A stretch of DNA of 64,000 nt from Neobacillus niacini (lineage in GTDB: Bacteria > Bacillota > Bacilli > Bacillales > Cytobacillaceae): positions 6,436,001 through 6,500,000 of the forward strand of contig NZ_JAUSZN010000001.1 in NCBI RefSeq assembly GCF_030817595.1, given 5' to 3'. This document shows, one piece after another, positions 16,194-25,940 of this stretch. Both the position numbers and the translations under genes were made by a program. The stretch's first letter is position 1; every line of letters begins with the position of its first letter. The notes below the pieces were generated by a model, which worked only from the letters and a program-made list of their open reading frames with translations, had not been told where the DNA came from and searched no databases.

Positions 16194-17660
16194 ATGGAAA
16201 ATAGATATGATGTTATAGTAGTGGGTGCAGGCCCAGCGGGGATTTTTACCTGTTATGAACTTACACTAAAAATGCCGAACGCAAAGGTGCTGTTAGTGGA
16301 TAAAGGGCATGATATTTATCGGAGAAATTGTCCAATTTTAGATAATAAAATAGAGAAATGTCCTCCGGCAGCAGGCAGGAAAGAATATGCAGGATGTTTG
16401 CCGGCATGCTCAATCACAGCAGGTTTTGGAGGAGCAGGTGCATATTCTGACGGTAAGTTTAATATCACGAGTGAATTTGGCGGTTGGATGACCGATTATC
16501 TTCCAGATTCCCAAGTTGTTGATTTGATTAAATATGTTGATTCTATAAATTTAAGTCATGGCGCAACAGAAAGTATTACCGATCCACTAACAGATAAAGT
16601 TAAGGACATCGAACGACGCGGCTATGCAGCAGGATTAAAACTCTTACGTGCTCAGGTTCGTCACCTTGGAACAGAGCAAAACCTAAAAATTATGAAAAGC
16701 ATCTTTGAATACTTAAATGATAAAATTGAAATGTTATACAAAACCGAAGTTGAAGATATAATTACTGAAAGAACAGCTGACGGACATACCATCAAGGGAA
16801 TAAAGCTTAAAGGCGGAAAAGATCTTTATGCTGAAAAGGTCGTTATTACCCCTGGAAGAGACGGCTCCAAATGGCTGACCGAGGTTTTAAAGGCTCGTCG
16901 ACTCAAGATGAGTAGTAACCAAGTAGATATAGGCGTTCGTGTTGAAACATCTGATATCGTTATGCAGGAAATTAATGAGAATTTATATGAAGGAAAATTT
17001 GTTTTCAATACCTCTGTTGGAACAAGAGTGCGTACATTCTGCAGCAATCCATCAGGGCATGTCGTGGTTGAAAATCATTCCGGTATCATGCTTGCCAATG
17101 GGCATGCTTACAAGGATCCAAAGCTAGGGAGCCCAAATACCAACTTCGCTTTGCTTGTATCGCATACATTTTCTGAGCCTTTTGATAAACCGACTGAATA
17201 TGCGCACGAGGTGTCGCGACTTGCGAATGCTCTTTCAAATGGCGGTTTAATCGTTCAAAAGTATGGAGATATTTTAAAAGGACGCCGTTCAACAGAGAGA
17301 AGAATCAAAGAGGGATTCATCGAACCAACATTAAAAGAGGCGGTACCTGGAGACCTTGGCTTAGTTCTTCCGTATAATACACTTAAGAGTTTAATAGAGA
17401 TGACTGAGGCATTGAATCAAATTACGCCAGGATTAGCTTCGGAACACACATTGTTCTACGGAGTCGAAGCAAAATTTTATTCTGCACGGCCAAAGCTCAA
17501 TGATAAGTTTGAATCAGAAATCAGCGGATTATATGTTGGTGGAGATGGCGCTGGTATCACTCGCGGTCTTGCTCAAGCAAGTGCATGCGGTGTCTGGATC
17601 GCAAGAGATATCATCAAAAAAGCTACAACAGAACCAAATAAAGAATTCGTTATCGCCTAA
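16194..17660 (+). CDS. FAD-dependent dehydrogenase (NAD(P)/FAD oxidoreductase)
   Basis: 488-aa flavoprotein of the 'FAD-dependent protein' family related to CxxC-containing uncharacterised dehydrogenases. The N-terminal Rossmann motif is VIVVGAGPAGIFTCYEL, followed by DKGHDIYRRNCPI and a Cys-rich stretch (KCPPAAGRKEYAGCLPACS). The second dinucleotide region reads VVITPGRDGSKW, and the C-terminus has SGLYVGGDGAGITRGLAQAS, where FAD binds. The substrate is unknown. The ATG at 16194 stands behind GGAGG; upstream in-frame sequence has no ribosome site. A terminator follows. Confidence 0.85.
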   Translation: MENRYDVIVVGAGPAGIFTCYELTLKMPNAKVLLVDKGHDIYRRNCPILDNKIEKCPPAAGRKEYAGCLPACSITAGFGGAGAYSDGKFNITSEFGGWMTDYLPDSQVVDLIKYVDSINLSHGATESITDPLTDKVKDIERRGYAAGLKLLRAQVRHLGTEQNLKIMKSIFEYLNDKIEMLYKTEVEDIITERTADGHTIKGIKLKGGKDLYAEKVVITPGRDGSKWLTEVLKARRLKMSSNQVDIGVRVETSDIVMQEINENLYEGKFVFNTSVGTRVRTFCSNPSGHVVVENHSGIMLANGHAYKDPKLGSPNTNFALLVSHTFSEPFDKPTEYAHEVSRLANALSNGGLIVQKYGDILKGRRSTERRIKEGFIEPTLKEAVPGDLGLVLPYNTLKSLIEMTEALNQITPGLASEHTLFYGVEAKFYSARPKLNDKFESEISGLYVGGDGAGITRGLAQASACGVWIARDIIKKATTEPNKEFVIA

Positions 17661-17689
17661 ACCCGCAAATTAAGCGGGTTTGTTTTTGT
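17659..17689 (+). terminator. Intrinsic terminator
   Basis: AACCCGC pairs with GCGGGTT, followed by TGTTTTTG. Confidence 0.8.
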
Positions 17690-17765
17690 TTGAAAGCAAA
17701 TATCTGCGCTACCCCCAATACCGCATTTGTGTAGTAAACTATTTAAAAAGGAGGGATTCATAACT

Positions 17766-18740
17766 ATGCTGCCAAATCGATTATCTCCCGGGGATGAAAT
17801 TAGGGTGATTGCGCCATCTGCGAGTATGGCGGTTATCAAAGGGAAGCAAGTGGAACTTGCAACACAGCGTTTAAATCAGCTTGGTTTTACCGTCACGTTT
17901 GGAAAACATGTGGAAGACCACGATGAATTTTTCACGACTTCAATTGAACAAAGGATTGAAGATTTACACGATGCCTTTCGAGATCCAAATGTGAAAGGAA
18001 TTTTGACTGCACTCGGAGGTTATCATGCAAACCAGTTATTAAAGTACATAGATTACGATTTAATCAAAAAAAATCCTAAAGTTTTTTGCGGCTACAGCGA
18101 CATCACAGCATTAAATGCTGCAATCTATAAAAAAACAGGCTTAGTCACGTATTTGGGACCATTTTTTTCAACATTTGGTGTGAAATATGGAATAGATTAT
18201 ACGCTCCAATCTTTCCTAGAAGCTGTAACGAATGACGCACCCTATGAGGTGTATCCTTCACCTACCTGGAGTGATGATAAGTGGTATCTGGATCAGGAGG
18301 AACGCACCTTTATAGCACAGGAAAACTATTTGGTCATCCAAGAAGGTGATGCAGAAGGAAAACTGGTTGGTGGGAATTTAAGTACGCTGCACCTATTGCA
18401 AGGAACGGAATTCATGCCGTCACTAAAGGATTGTATTCTTTTTATCGAGGAGGATAATGAAGCACATATTCATTCTTTTGACCGCGTGCTTCAATCACTG
18501 CTTCAGCTCCCTGATGCAGCCAGTATATCAGGAATTCTCATTGGCAGGTTTCAGAAGGATTCAAACGTAACAGAAGCTGCAATTAAAAGGGTCATCGCAA
18601 CAAAAAGTGAACTAAAAAATATACCTGTAATCGCAAATGTGAATTTTGGCCATGTTCAGCCTATTGCCACTATCCCAATGGGAGTGAACGCAGCGGTAAG
18701 TGGTTCAGGAACCACAACTACTATTACCATAAATGCATAA
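17766..18740 (+). CDS. LD-carboxypeptidase, peptidase family S66
   Basis: 324 aa, family S66 (LdcA/MccF/YkfA-like), which cleaves L,D bonds in recycled peptidoglycan peptides. Motifs are GDEIRVIAPSAS at the N-terminus, GYSDITALN (nucleophile Ser in GYSD), GNLSTLHLLQGT, LFIEEDNE with the catalytic Glu, and the C-terminal FGHVQPIATIPMG with the catalytic His. The ATG at 17766 follows AAAGGAGGG. The enzyme is cytoplasmic (no signal peptide). A terminator shared with the convergent K+ transporter follows. Confidence 0.9.
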   Translation: MLPNRLSPGDEIRVIAPSASMAVIKGKQVELATQRLNQLGFTVTFGKHVEDHDEFFTTSIEQRIEDLHDAFRDPNVKGILTALGGYHANQLLKYIDYDLIKKNPKVFCGYSDITALNAAIYKKTGLVTYLGPFFSTFGVKYGIDYTLQSFLEAVTNDAPYEVYPSPTWSDDKWYLDQEERTFIAQENYLVIQEGDAEGKLVGGNLSTLHLLQGTEFMPSLKDCILFIEEDNEAHIHSFDRVLQSLLQLPDAASISGILIGRFQKDSNVTEAAIKRVIATKSELKNIPVIANVNFGHVQPIATIPMGVNAAVSGSGTTTTITINA

Positions 18741-18766
18741 AAAGGGGGACCGAAATCCCCCTTTAA
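18741..18766. terminator. Bidirectional terminator
   Basis: AAAGGGGGA pairs with TCCCCCTTT around CCGAAA, between the convergent LD-carboxypeptidase and K+ transporter genes. Confidence 0.8.
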
Positions 18767-20127
18767 CCAATCGTAACCTTTTCTTTTGGATAATGAATTT
18801 TCTCCTGGCTATTATCTTTACCTCTTAAAATCAGTAGGCACGTTACAATCCCCAATCTTCCGATAAACATCAAAAGGATAATGAGGATTTTCCCGAATGT
18901 AGTTAATAACGGGGTTAAACCCATTGATAATCCATTGGTTCCAAACGCAGAAGTTACTTCAAACACTACTTGGATCAAGGTTCCTTTTTCCGTAATTGAT
19001 AGAATTAATATCGAGAGCAAACAAAGGGCTGCCGCAGTTGAAATCACAATAAATGATTTAATAACATCCTCCGTATGCAGTTCTCTTCTAAATACTTTAA
19101 TTGAACCTTTTCCCCTCGCATAAAAGAAAATCGCTAGTAAAACAATTGCAAACGTGGTGGTCCGAATTCCACCGCTGGCGCTGCTGGGTGAGCCGCCAAT
19201 GAACATTAAAACGGACATAAAGAGCTGATTGCTGACGGTAAATTCATTTATATCCATAGTAGCTAAACCTGCACTTTTGGTGGTCACTGAATTAAATAGT
19301 GAATAAAAAAACGTTTCATGCCAGGATTTATCAGCAAAAAAATGATAACTATCGAGCAAATAAATGATCAGACCTCCTACGATTGTTAGAATGACAAAAG
19401 TAGAAGTAGTTAATTTGGTAAACAGGGTAAAATGATATCTTTTTTTACTTTTTAAACTTAAGAAGAATTCATAAACCTCAACAATAACGGGGAATCCAAT
19501 TGCTCCGATAATCATCAATAAAATAATAACTGTTTGTGCAAAGTAGTCATTATTAAAAGGTATTAATGAACTTCCTGTAATATCAAATCCTGCATTTGTA
19601 GTGGCACTAATCGAACCGAAAAATCCATGCTTAAAAGCAGATAAGGGACTTTCATAGTAGTTTAAGAATCGTAATCCTAAAATAATTCCTCCAATAAATT
19701 CAACCGAAATGATGGTAATAAAAACCCGTTTAGCCAGCTGTACTAAACCAGATAAGTTAGATTGATTTTGGTCCACCATAATCAGTTGCCTTTCCTTTAA
19801 ACCCACTTTTTTACCAATCATAATCCATAGGAAGGTACTAAGTGACATCACACCTAATCCACCTATTTGGAGGATGATACATAAGAGAAAAATGCCAAAA
19901 TGATTAAATGTATCTTTTAAGGAGATTACACTTAGACCTGTTACACTTACAGCACTAGCTGATGTAAATAAGGCATCAATATAACTAATGGATGCATTTT
20001 CCCGATGTGCCAACGGTATTTTCAGAAGTAACGTAGAAATGATTAACGCAGATAAGTAAAAAATAACAATTAATTGAATCGTTGATAATTCTTTCTTTTT
20101 AGAAAAAGGCTTTTTTGGTATATTCAT
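18763..20127 (-). CDS. TrkH/KtrB-type potassium transporter subunit
   Basis: 454-aa membrane protein of the Trk/Ktr/HKT superfamily with four M1-P-M2 repeats. Selectivity-filter segments can be picked out: SAVSVTGLSV, TTNAGFDITG, TTKSAGLATMD and TSAFGTNGLSMG. These Gly-containing loops match KtrB/KtrD. Such pores work with an RCK-domain partner (KtrA/KtrC), which is not encoded here, so the partner must lie elsewhere. The start at 20127 follows an AAGGATGG-like site. B. subtilis KtrD is likewise unlinked to KtrC. Confidence 0.9.
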   Translation of the reverse strand: MNIPKKPFSKKKELSTIQLIVIFYLSALIISTLLLKIPLAHRENASISYIDALFTSASAVSVTGLSVISLKDTFNHFGIFLLCIILQIGGLGVMSLSTFLWIMIGKKVGLKERQLIMVDQNQSNLSGLVQLAKRVFITIISVEFIGGIILGLRFLNYYESPLSAFKHGFFGSISATTNAGFDITGSSLIPFNNDYFAQTVIILLMIIGAIGFPVIVEVYEFFLSLKSKKRYHFTLFTKLTTSTFVILTIVGGLIIYLLDSYHFFADKSWHETFFYSLFNSVTTKSAGLATMDINEFTVSNQLFMSVLMFIGGSPSSASGGIRTTTFAIVLLAIFFYARGKGSIKVFRRELHTEDVIKSFIVISTAAALCLLSILILSITEKGTLIQVVFEVTSAFGTNGLSMGLTPLLTTFGKILIILLMFIGRLGIVTCLLILRGKDNSQEKIHYPKEKVTIG

Positions 20128-20261
20128 TTAATCCATCCTTATGTAAATCTAAGTGTAATTTTATATGAACCACCCTAAAAAGTAAAAGATAGTTTTCTAT
20201 TAGAAAAGTAACCGCTGACCGAGGTGTTTATCCCTTTTAAATCTAAATAAGATGAAAGTAT

Positions 20262-20282
20262 TAAAAAACTCGCTCATACAAT
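20262..20282 (+). promoter_or_regulatory. Possible mother-cell (sigma-E-like) promoter of the yodTSRQ operon
   Basis: CATACAAT at 20275-20282 is an exact match to the sigma-E -10 consensus CATACAWT. The upstream element is weak (GAAAGTATT region, spacing short). B. subtilis yodT-kamA is sigma-E controlled, which is the main support. Confidence 0.4.
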
Positions 20283-20308
20283 GAACTAAAAGGGGAAGTG
20301 GTGTCAGG

Positions 20309-21658
20309 TTGGAACGTACGTATCTCATAAAACCAGCACTCGATGATACCCTGCCGATAATTGATTACGGCAAAGGGGTTTATTTGTATGATCGGGAAGG
20401 AAAGAAATATCTTGATGGTGCCTCAGGTGCTGTCACCGCGAATATTGGCCACGGAGTATCCGAAATTATTGAAGCAATGCAGGAACAAGCAAAAAAAATA
20501 TCGTTCGTTTATCGCTCTCAATTTACGAGTGAAGCAGCTGAAAAGCTGGCTGAAAAAATTGCAGCACTTACTCCAGGAGACTTAAATTGGTGCTTCTTTG
20601 TTAATAGCGGTTCTGAAGCGGTTGAAACGGCAATGAAAATGGCGATTCAATATTGGCAGGAAAAGGGTATACAAACCAAAACGAAGGTGTTATCAAGGTG
20701 GGTCAGCTACCATGGAATAACTTTAGGTGCACTTTCTTTGTCTGGACATACTGGAAGAAGAGCGCGATTTGTGCCGCTGCTCGAAGATTTTCCAGTAATA
20801 AATCCCCCTTACTGCTACCGCTGTCCCTACAGCCTTCGTGCACCATCCTGCGGTTTTCTATGTGCACAGGAGCTTGAACATGCTATTAAACGTATTGGTG
20901 CGCAACATATTGCCGCCTTTGTCGCAGAACCGGTAATCGGAGCTGCAGGCGGTGCCATTGATGCTCCGAAGGATTATTTTAAAGTAATCAAAAAAATCTG
21001 TGACGAAAACGACATCCTTTTCATTGCCGATGAGGTTATGACAGGTTTTGGACGAACGGGATCTATGCTTGCAATGGAACAATATGAGGTTATCCCAGAT
21101 ATTGTGGCATTAGGTAAAGGGATGGGGGCAGGCTACGCACCAATAGCTGCGGCACTCGCAAGTGAAAAGGTCATTGAACCCATTTTAGCGGGGACAAAAG
21201 TGGTGATGAGCGGACATACCTTAAGTGCAAATCCACAATCCTGTGCCGTTTCTCTCGCCGTACTGGAATATTTAGAAAAAAACAAGATTGTTAGTAGGGT
21301 AGAATCAAAGGGAGAATACCTAATGAATCTCCTGCTACAATTAAAAAAACAATATTCCTTTATCGGTGATATTAGGGGGAAAGGCTTATTGATTGGAATT
21401 GAATTTGTCGAGGATGCCGCCAATAAAACTCCTTTTCCTCGAAACGCACAAGTCACCCATACCATGATTACTCTTGCAAAAGAAAAAGGCCTGCTCGTTT
21501 ATCCAGCAGGTGCTGGTATTGATGGGGTAAACGGTGACTCAATTATCGTTTCGCCGCCATTAACAATTTCGAAAAGTGAAATAGAAGAATTAGTTTCCCT
21601 GTTAGCAGAAACATTTGAAGGTTTTTCAAAGCAAATGAAGTCGGGCGGTGGTGTTTAG
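20309..21658 (+). CDS. yodT: Class III PLP aminotransferase (YodT-like)
   Basis: 449-aa aminotransferase of class III fold. Motifs: YLDGASGAVTANIGHG, FVNSGSEAVETAMKMA, the PLP-contact region FIADEVMTGFGRTG, and the catalytic Lys in VALGKGMGAGYAP. An insertion with four Cys (YCYRCPYSLRAPSCGFLCA) is notable. It heads a cluster equal to B. subtilis yodT-S-R-Q-P-kamA, so it probably transaminates an intermediate of beta-lysine catabolism. The start is TTG at 20309, with a ribosome site (AGGGGAAG) at slightly long distance. yodS starts directly after its stop. Confidence 0.9.
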   Translation: MERTYLIKPALDDTLPIIDYGKGVYLYDREGKKYLDGASGAVTANIGHGVSEIIEAMQEQAKKISFVYRSQFTSEAAEKLAEKIAALTPGDLNWCFFVNSGSEAVETAMKMAIQYWQEKGIQTKTKVLSRWVSYHGITLGALSLSGHTGRRARFVPLLEDFPVINPPYCYRCPYSLRAPSCGFLCAQELEHAIKRIGAQHIAAFVAEPVIGAAGGAIDAPKDYFKVIKKICDENDILFIADEVMTGFGRTGSMLAMEQYEVIPDIVALGKGMGAGYAPIAAALASEKVIEPILAGTKVVMSGHTLSANPQSCAVSLAVLEYLEKNKIVSRVESKGEYLMNLLLQLKKQYSFIGDIRGKGLLIGIEFVEDAANKTPFPRNAQVTHTMITLAKEKGLLVYPAGAGIDGVNGDSIIVSPPLTISKSEIEELVSLLAETFEGFSKQMKSGGGV

Positions 21659-22351
21659 ATGGAGAATCCATTTGGAAAAATTACAACCTTAGAAAAGGTT
21701 TTGGAACTCTTCTCTAACGGAATGACGTTAATGTTTGGGGGATTTGGCGGTGTCGGAACCCCGCCGACGCTCATTGATGGAATCCTCGAAAAAGGGATTC
21801 GGGACATCACATTAATTGGAAATGATACTGGATTTCCACATATCGGCATTGGAAAACTAGTGAGTCAGGAAAGGGCAGTAAAAGTGATTGCCTCTCATAT
21901 TGGTTCCAATCCAATTGCCGGTAAACTCATGCACGAAGGAAGGCTTGAGGTGGAATTTTCACCGCAAGGGATATTAGCAGAAAGAATTCGTGCTGGGGGA
22001 GTTGGTCTCCCAGCGATTCTAAGTGATATTGGAATGGACAATGAACTCGTATCAAAAAATAAACCCCATTTTCTCCTCAACGGGAAGGACTACTTAATTG
22101 AAACAGCTTTAACCGCAGAAGTATCAATCGTTTATGCAAAAAAAGCAGACCCCTACGGAAATTTAATTTATGACAAAAGTGCTCGAAATACGAATCCACT
22201 TGTGGCAATGGCAGGAGATATTACCATTGCAGAGGTAGAGGAAATCGTTCCGCTCGGAAGCCTTGACCCTGATGAGATTATTACTCCTGGTGTGTTCGTT
22301 GACCATATTATTCCTTCGAAGGGAGTGAACTGGAAATGGGCTTGGGAGTAG
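21659..22351 (+). CDS. yodS: CoA-transferase subunit A (YodS-like)
   Basis: 230 aa, alpha subunit of a family I CoA-transferase (AtoD/ScoA type). The glycine-rich CoA loop GGFGGVGTPPTLIDGI and the GNDTGFPHIGIG segment are visible. It forms a heterodimer with the next gene product and moves CoA to a short-chain acid, probably an acylated beta-lysine breakdown product (inference from the cluster). ATG is the base after the yodT stop; its 3' end overlaps yodR by 16 bases, so the subunits are translationally coupled. Confidence 0.9.
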   Translation: MENPFGKITTLEKVLELFSNGMTLMFGGFGGVGTPPTLIDGILEKGIRDITLIGNDTGFPHIGIGKLVSQERAVKVIASHIGSNPIAGKLMHEGRLEVEFSPQGILAERIRAGGVGLPAILSDIGMDNELVSKNKPHFLLNGKDYLIETALTAEVSIVYAKKADPYGNLIYDKSARNTNPLVAMAGDITIAEVEEIVPLGSLDPDEIITPGVFVDHIIPSKGVNWKWAWE

Positions 22352-23001
22352 ATTTTCGCAATACGATTGCCAAAAGAGCAGCAGAAGAAATCCACAATGG
22401 AATGGTGGTAAACCTAGGTATTGGAATTCCCTCCTTAGTTCCCAACCATTTACCGAAGAACATGATGGTCATGTTCCATGCTGAAAATGGGATTACAGGA
22501 ATGGGACCAAGCCCAGAAAAAGGGATGGAAGATGAGAATTTATGTAATGCCGGCGGCTTTCCAGTTACCTTGAATCCAGGTGGTTCTTACTGTGATAGCG
22601 CTGTGGCATTTGGGATGATACGACGAGGACGGGTGGATATTACGATTTTGGGTTCCCTTCAAGTCAGCTCACAGGGGGACTTGGCAAATTGGATTGTTCC
22701 AGGAAAGAAAGTCCCTGGAATGGGCGGTGCGATGGAACTGGCCCAAAAGGCAAGAAAGGTAATTGTATTAATGAATCATTGTGATAAGGCAGGAAATCCA
22801 AAAATCGTCACGTCTTGCACGTTACCGCTAACCTCTGCTGCATGTGTGGATATGATCATAACAGAATTGGCCGTATTCAAGGTGACTCCTGATGGATTAT
22901 TGTTAACAGAATTGTTCGCGCCATACGATTTACTGATAGTCACCAGTAAGACTGAATGTGATTTTATGGTAAGTGATACGATCCGGAAAATAGCCTATTA
23001 A
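22336..23001 (+). CDS. yodR: CoA-transferase subunit B (YodR-like)
   Basis: 221 aa, beta subunit carrying the catalytic Glu in FHAENGITGMGPSP (the ENG motif forms the glutamyl-CoA thioester). GMVVNLGIGIPSLV and GAMELAQKARKVIVLMNH are typical of AtoA/ScoB-type subunits. The start lies within yodS behind GGAGTGAA. With yodS it completes the transferase; the B. subtilis homologue is in the sigma-E-dependent lysine operon. Confidence 0.9.
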   Translation: MGLGVDFRNTIAKRAAEEIHNGMVVNLGIGIPSLVPNHLPKNMMVMFHAENGITGMGPSPEKGMEDENLCNAGGFPVTLNPGGSYCDSAVAFGMIRRGRVDITILGSLQVSSQGDLANWIVPGKKVPGMGGAMELAQKARKVIVLMNHCDKAGNPKIVTSCTLPLTSAACVDMIITELAVFKVTPDGLLLTELFAPYDLLIVTSKTECDFMVSDTIRKIAY

Positions 23002-23035
23002 TCTCACCCATTCTTCTGAGGAAGGAGTGAAAGTA

Positions 23036-24304
23036 TTGAAAAATCATGAAGAATTAATCAAGCAATGGCTGAAGGACAATCGTGCTAGAGGAACCCGGTT
23101 TTTACAAATCCTAGTCCAAGAGAATAGTACAAGGGGAAATGAAAGCAGTGCACAGGCTGTCATCATTGAAAAATGCCGGCAGTTAGGGTTGAATCTTGAT
23201 ATTTGGGAAATTGACCGGGATGAGTTAAAGGAGCATGAGGCATTCTGCTGTGACCGTCAGAGCTTTGAAGGAAATCCGAATGTTGTTGCTGTATTAAAAG
23301 GAACGGGAGGCGGGAAATCAATCATCCTAAATGGTCATATCGATGTGGTACCAGTCGGCGATGAGAAGAACTGGGAACATGATCCATTTAGCGGACATAT
23401 TGAGTGCGGTAAACTCTATGGCCGCGGAAGCACAGATATGAAGGGCGGGACCGCAGCGCTTATTATGGCAATCGAAGCAATTATTGCTACGGGAATCAAG
23501 CTTAAAGGGGATATTATTTTTCAAAGTGTGATAGAAGAAGAAAGCGGAGGTGCTGGTACGCTTGCTGCCGTCCTAAGGGGCTACCAGGCCGACGGGGCAA
23601 TTATCCCGGAACCAACGGGTATGAAGATTTTTCCGAAACAGCAGGGTTCGATGTGGTTTAGGATTACTGTAAAAGGCAGGGCAGCACACGGTGGAACGAG
23701 ATATGAAGGTATTAGCGCCATCGAAAAAGCCGTACTAGTGATACAAAAACTGCAGCAATTAGAGAAGAATCGTAATATTAAAATCACGGATCCGCTATTT
23801 AACAGCATTCCAATCCCAATCCCGATTAACATTGGAAAAATAAATAGCGGCGAGTGGCCGTCATCTGTTCCTGATCTGGCTGTTATTGAAGGAAGAATGG
23901 GCGTATCCCCTGAAGAAACAATTTCCGCCGCGCAAGAGGAAATGACAGCTGTATTGGATGAACTTAATCAACACGATAATTGGTTCCAAGAGAATCCACT
24001 TGGGATTGAGTGGTTTGGGGGAAGATGGCTTCCTGGGAACCTGGAAGTGGATCATCCATTAATGAAGACACTCTCTGAGAGTTTTATAGAAATTAAAGGA
24101 GAGAAGCCTGTCATTGAAGCTAGCCCATGGGGAACGGATGGCGGTATTCTCTCAAATGTTGGAAATACACCTGTGGTTGTTTTTGGGCCAGGAATAACTG
24201 CCACGGCTCATGACGCTAATGAACACATTCTTTTGGAGGATATGTTTGCTGCATGCAAGATTATAGCTCTAACACTATTAAAGTGGTGTGAAGTCAGTGA
24301 ATAA
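23036..24304 (+). CDS. yodQ: M20-type peptidase/deacylase (YodQ-like)
   Basis: 422-aa zinc enzyme of the ArgE/DapE/ACY1 family. Metal and catalytic motifs: LNGHIDVVPVG (His ligand plus Asp), GRGSTDMKGGTAAL (bridging Asp), SVIEEESGGAGTLA (general base and ligand Glu), and the C-terminal THDANEH-like segment ATAHDANEHI (last His). In this cluster it may remove the acetyl or other acyl group from beta-lysine derivatives. I chose TTG at 23036, 9-10 bases after GAAGGAG; the GTG at 23027 abuts the ribosome site. No terminator before the aldehyde dehydrogenase. Confidence 0.88.
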   Translation: MKNHEELIKQWLKDNRARGTRFLQILVQENSTRGNESSAQAVIIEKCRQLGLNLDIWEIDRDELKEHEAFCCDRQSFEGNPNVVAVLKGTGGGKSIILNGHIDVVPVGDEKNWEHDPFSGHIECGKLYGRGSTDMKGGTAALIMAIEAIIATGIKLKGDIIFQSVIEEESGGAGTLAAVLRGYQADGAIIPEPTGMKIFPKQQGSMWFRITVKGRAAHGGTRYEGISAIEKAVLVIQKLQQLEKNRNIKITDPLFNSIPIPIPINIGKINSGEWPSSVPDLAVIEGRMGVSPEETISAAQEEMTAVLDELNQHDNWFQENPLGIEWFGGRWLPGNLEVDHPLMKTLSESFIEIKGEKPVIEASPWGTDGGILSNVGNTPVVVFGPGITATAHDANEHILLEDMFAACKIIALTLLKWCEVSE

Positions 24305-24376
24305 AAGGAAATCCCTTCGAACTAGTAGAATTTAGTACAATAGTAAAAAATGAATCTTTCATGTGGAGGGATAAGG

Positions 24377-25798
24377 ATGAAGAAAGACTTATGGATAGGC
24401 GGCGAATATCGAAGTACTTCTTCCTATATGGAGCTGAAAAATCCATTTAACTTGGAGAGTCTTGCACAGATAGGTATTGCCAGGCATGAGGATGTGCAGG
24501 CAGCAATAGCTGCCGCCGAACAAGCTCATGTAAGAATGGCAGAACTGCCTGCCTTTGAACGGGCAGAAATATTAGAAAAAGTAGTACAATTTCTTAAGGA
24601 TGACCGTGAAGAATGTGCAAGAATCATCGCGTTGGAGGCGGCAAAACCACTAAAAGCAGCTAGAACGGAAGTAGACCGAACGATTATGACCTATACCTTC
24701 GCTGCCCATGAAGCGAGAAAAATTCATGGTGAAACCGTGCCAATGGACGCTGCTCCTGGTGGGCAGGGGAGGCTCGCTTTTACAGTCCGGGAACCCTTGG
24801 GTGTCATAGCAGCTATCACCCCGTTTAATTTCCCTATGAACCTAGTTGCCCATAAAGTAGGGCCGGCAATTGCAGCCGGAAATAGTGTGATTCTAAAACC
24901 TGCAAGTCAAACGCCATTATCTTCTTATAAGATAGCTGATTATTTTCACCGTGCAGGGCTGCCTGCTGGTGCACTTAATGTCATCACAGGAAGCGGCCGC
25001 AGTATTGGTGATATACTAATGAAAGATGACCGTATCAAAATGATTACCTTTACGGGAAGTCCTGAAGTGGGGCGCTATATCCGTGAAAATTCGGGATTAA
25101 AACGGGTAACACTAGAATTAGGGTCAAATTCCGCATTGATTGTCGATGAAGGAGTAGGTTTAGATCAAGTCATCCCTAGGATTGTCAATGGAGCCTTTGC
25201 CTATCAAGGTCAGGTTTGTATTTCCATTCAAAGGATATTTGTTCATGAAAACATTTTTGAGACTTTTGTGGAGCAGTTCGTAAGTGAAACGCAAAAGTTG
25301 AAGGCTGGAAATCCATTAGAGGAAGATACGGACATTTCAGCGATGATTACACGTTTTGATGTACAGAGGACACAAAGCTGGGTTGATGAAGCTGTCAAAA
25401 ATGGCGCTGAATTGAGGCTGGGCGGCGGAGCGGAAGAAGGAATTTTCCAGCCAACTGTTCTTGTAAATGTTCCAACTACCGAAAAGGTAAGTTGTGAAGA
25501 AGTATTTGCTCCTGTGGTTCATATTAATACATTCACTGAATTTAATGAAGCGATCAATTTGGTGAATGATTCAAAATATGGGCTTCAAGCAGGAATTTTT
25601 ACGAATGATATTCATAAAGCACTTCAAGCAGCAAAAAAACTTGAGGTAGGCGGTGTCATGATAAATGAAATCCCTACATTTCGAGTTGACCAAATGCCAT
25701 ATGGCGGGGTAAAAATGAGCGGAATGGGCCGAGAAGGCATTAAATATGCGGTTGAAGAAATGACTGAACTAAAGCTGATCAGCTTTAAAACAGAGTAG
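24377..25798 (+). CDS. Aldehyde dehydrogenase family protein
   Basis: 473-aa NAD(P)+-dependent aldehyde dehydrogenase. Motifs: ITPFNFPMNLVAHKVGPAIAAGNSV, TFTGSPEVGRYI, LELGSNSALIV (general-base Glu) and FAYQGQVCISIQRIFV (nucleophilic Cys). It is closest in style to succinate-semialdehyde or lactaldehyde dehydrogenases. It lies in line with yodTSRQ, 72 bases after yodQ, before the operon terminator. B. subtilis yod has no gene here as far as I recall, so this looks like an added oxidation step for an aldehyde formed by the aminotransferase (inference). ATG follows GGAGGG. Confidence 0.9.
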   Translation: MKKDLWIGGEYRSTSSYMELKNPFNLESLAQIGIARHEDVQAAIAAAEQAHVRMAELPAFERAEILEKVVQFLKDDREECARIIALEAAKPLKAARTEVDRTIMTYTFAAHEARKIHGETVPMDAAPGGQGRLAFTVREPLGVIAAITPFNFPMNLVAHKVGPAIAAGNSVILKPASQTPLSSYKIADYFHRAGLPAGALNVITGSGRSIGDILMKDDRIKMITFTGSPEVGRYIRENSGLKRVTLELGSNSALIVDEGVGLDQVIPRIVNGAFAYQGQVCISIQRIFVHENIFETFVEQFVSETQKLKAGNPLEEDTDISAMITRFDVQRTQSWVDEAVKNGAELRLGGGAEEGIFQPTVLVNVPTTEKVSCEEVFAPVVHINTFTEFNEAINLVNDSKYGLQAGIFTNDIHKALQAAKKLEVGGVMINEIPTFRVDQMPYGGVKMSGMGREGIKYAVEEMTELKLISFKTE

Positions 25799-25801
25799 TA
25801 A

Positions 25802-25836
25802 AAATGTCTGGCTGATTTCCAGTCAGGCATTTTTTG
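25802..25836 (+). terminator. Intrinsic terminator ending yodTSRQ-aldehyde dehydrogenase
   Basis: AATGTCTGGCTG pairs with CAGTCAGGCATT (two G-U pairs), followed by TTTTTG. Confidence 0.85.
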
Positions 25837-25940
25837 TAAATGGATAATTGGCATTGGGGGATTCAGTGTTTGAATTCAAATATACACCAACCAAACACAT
25901 AGGTTTACGAAGCTTGAACTAGAGGTTTATTCGTGGAGAA

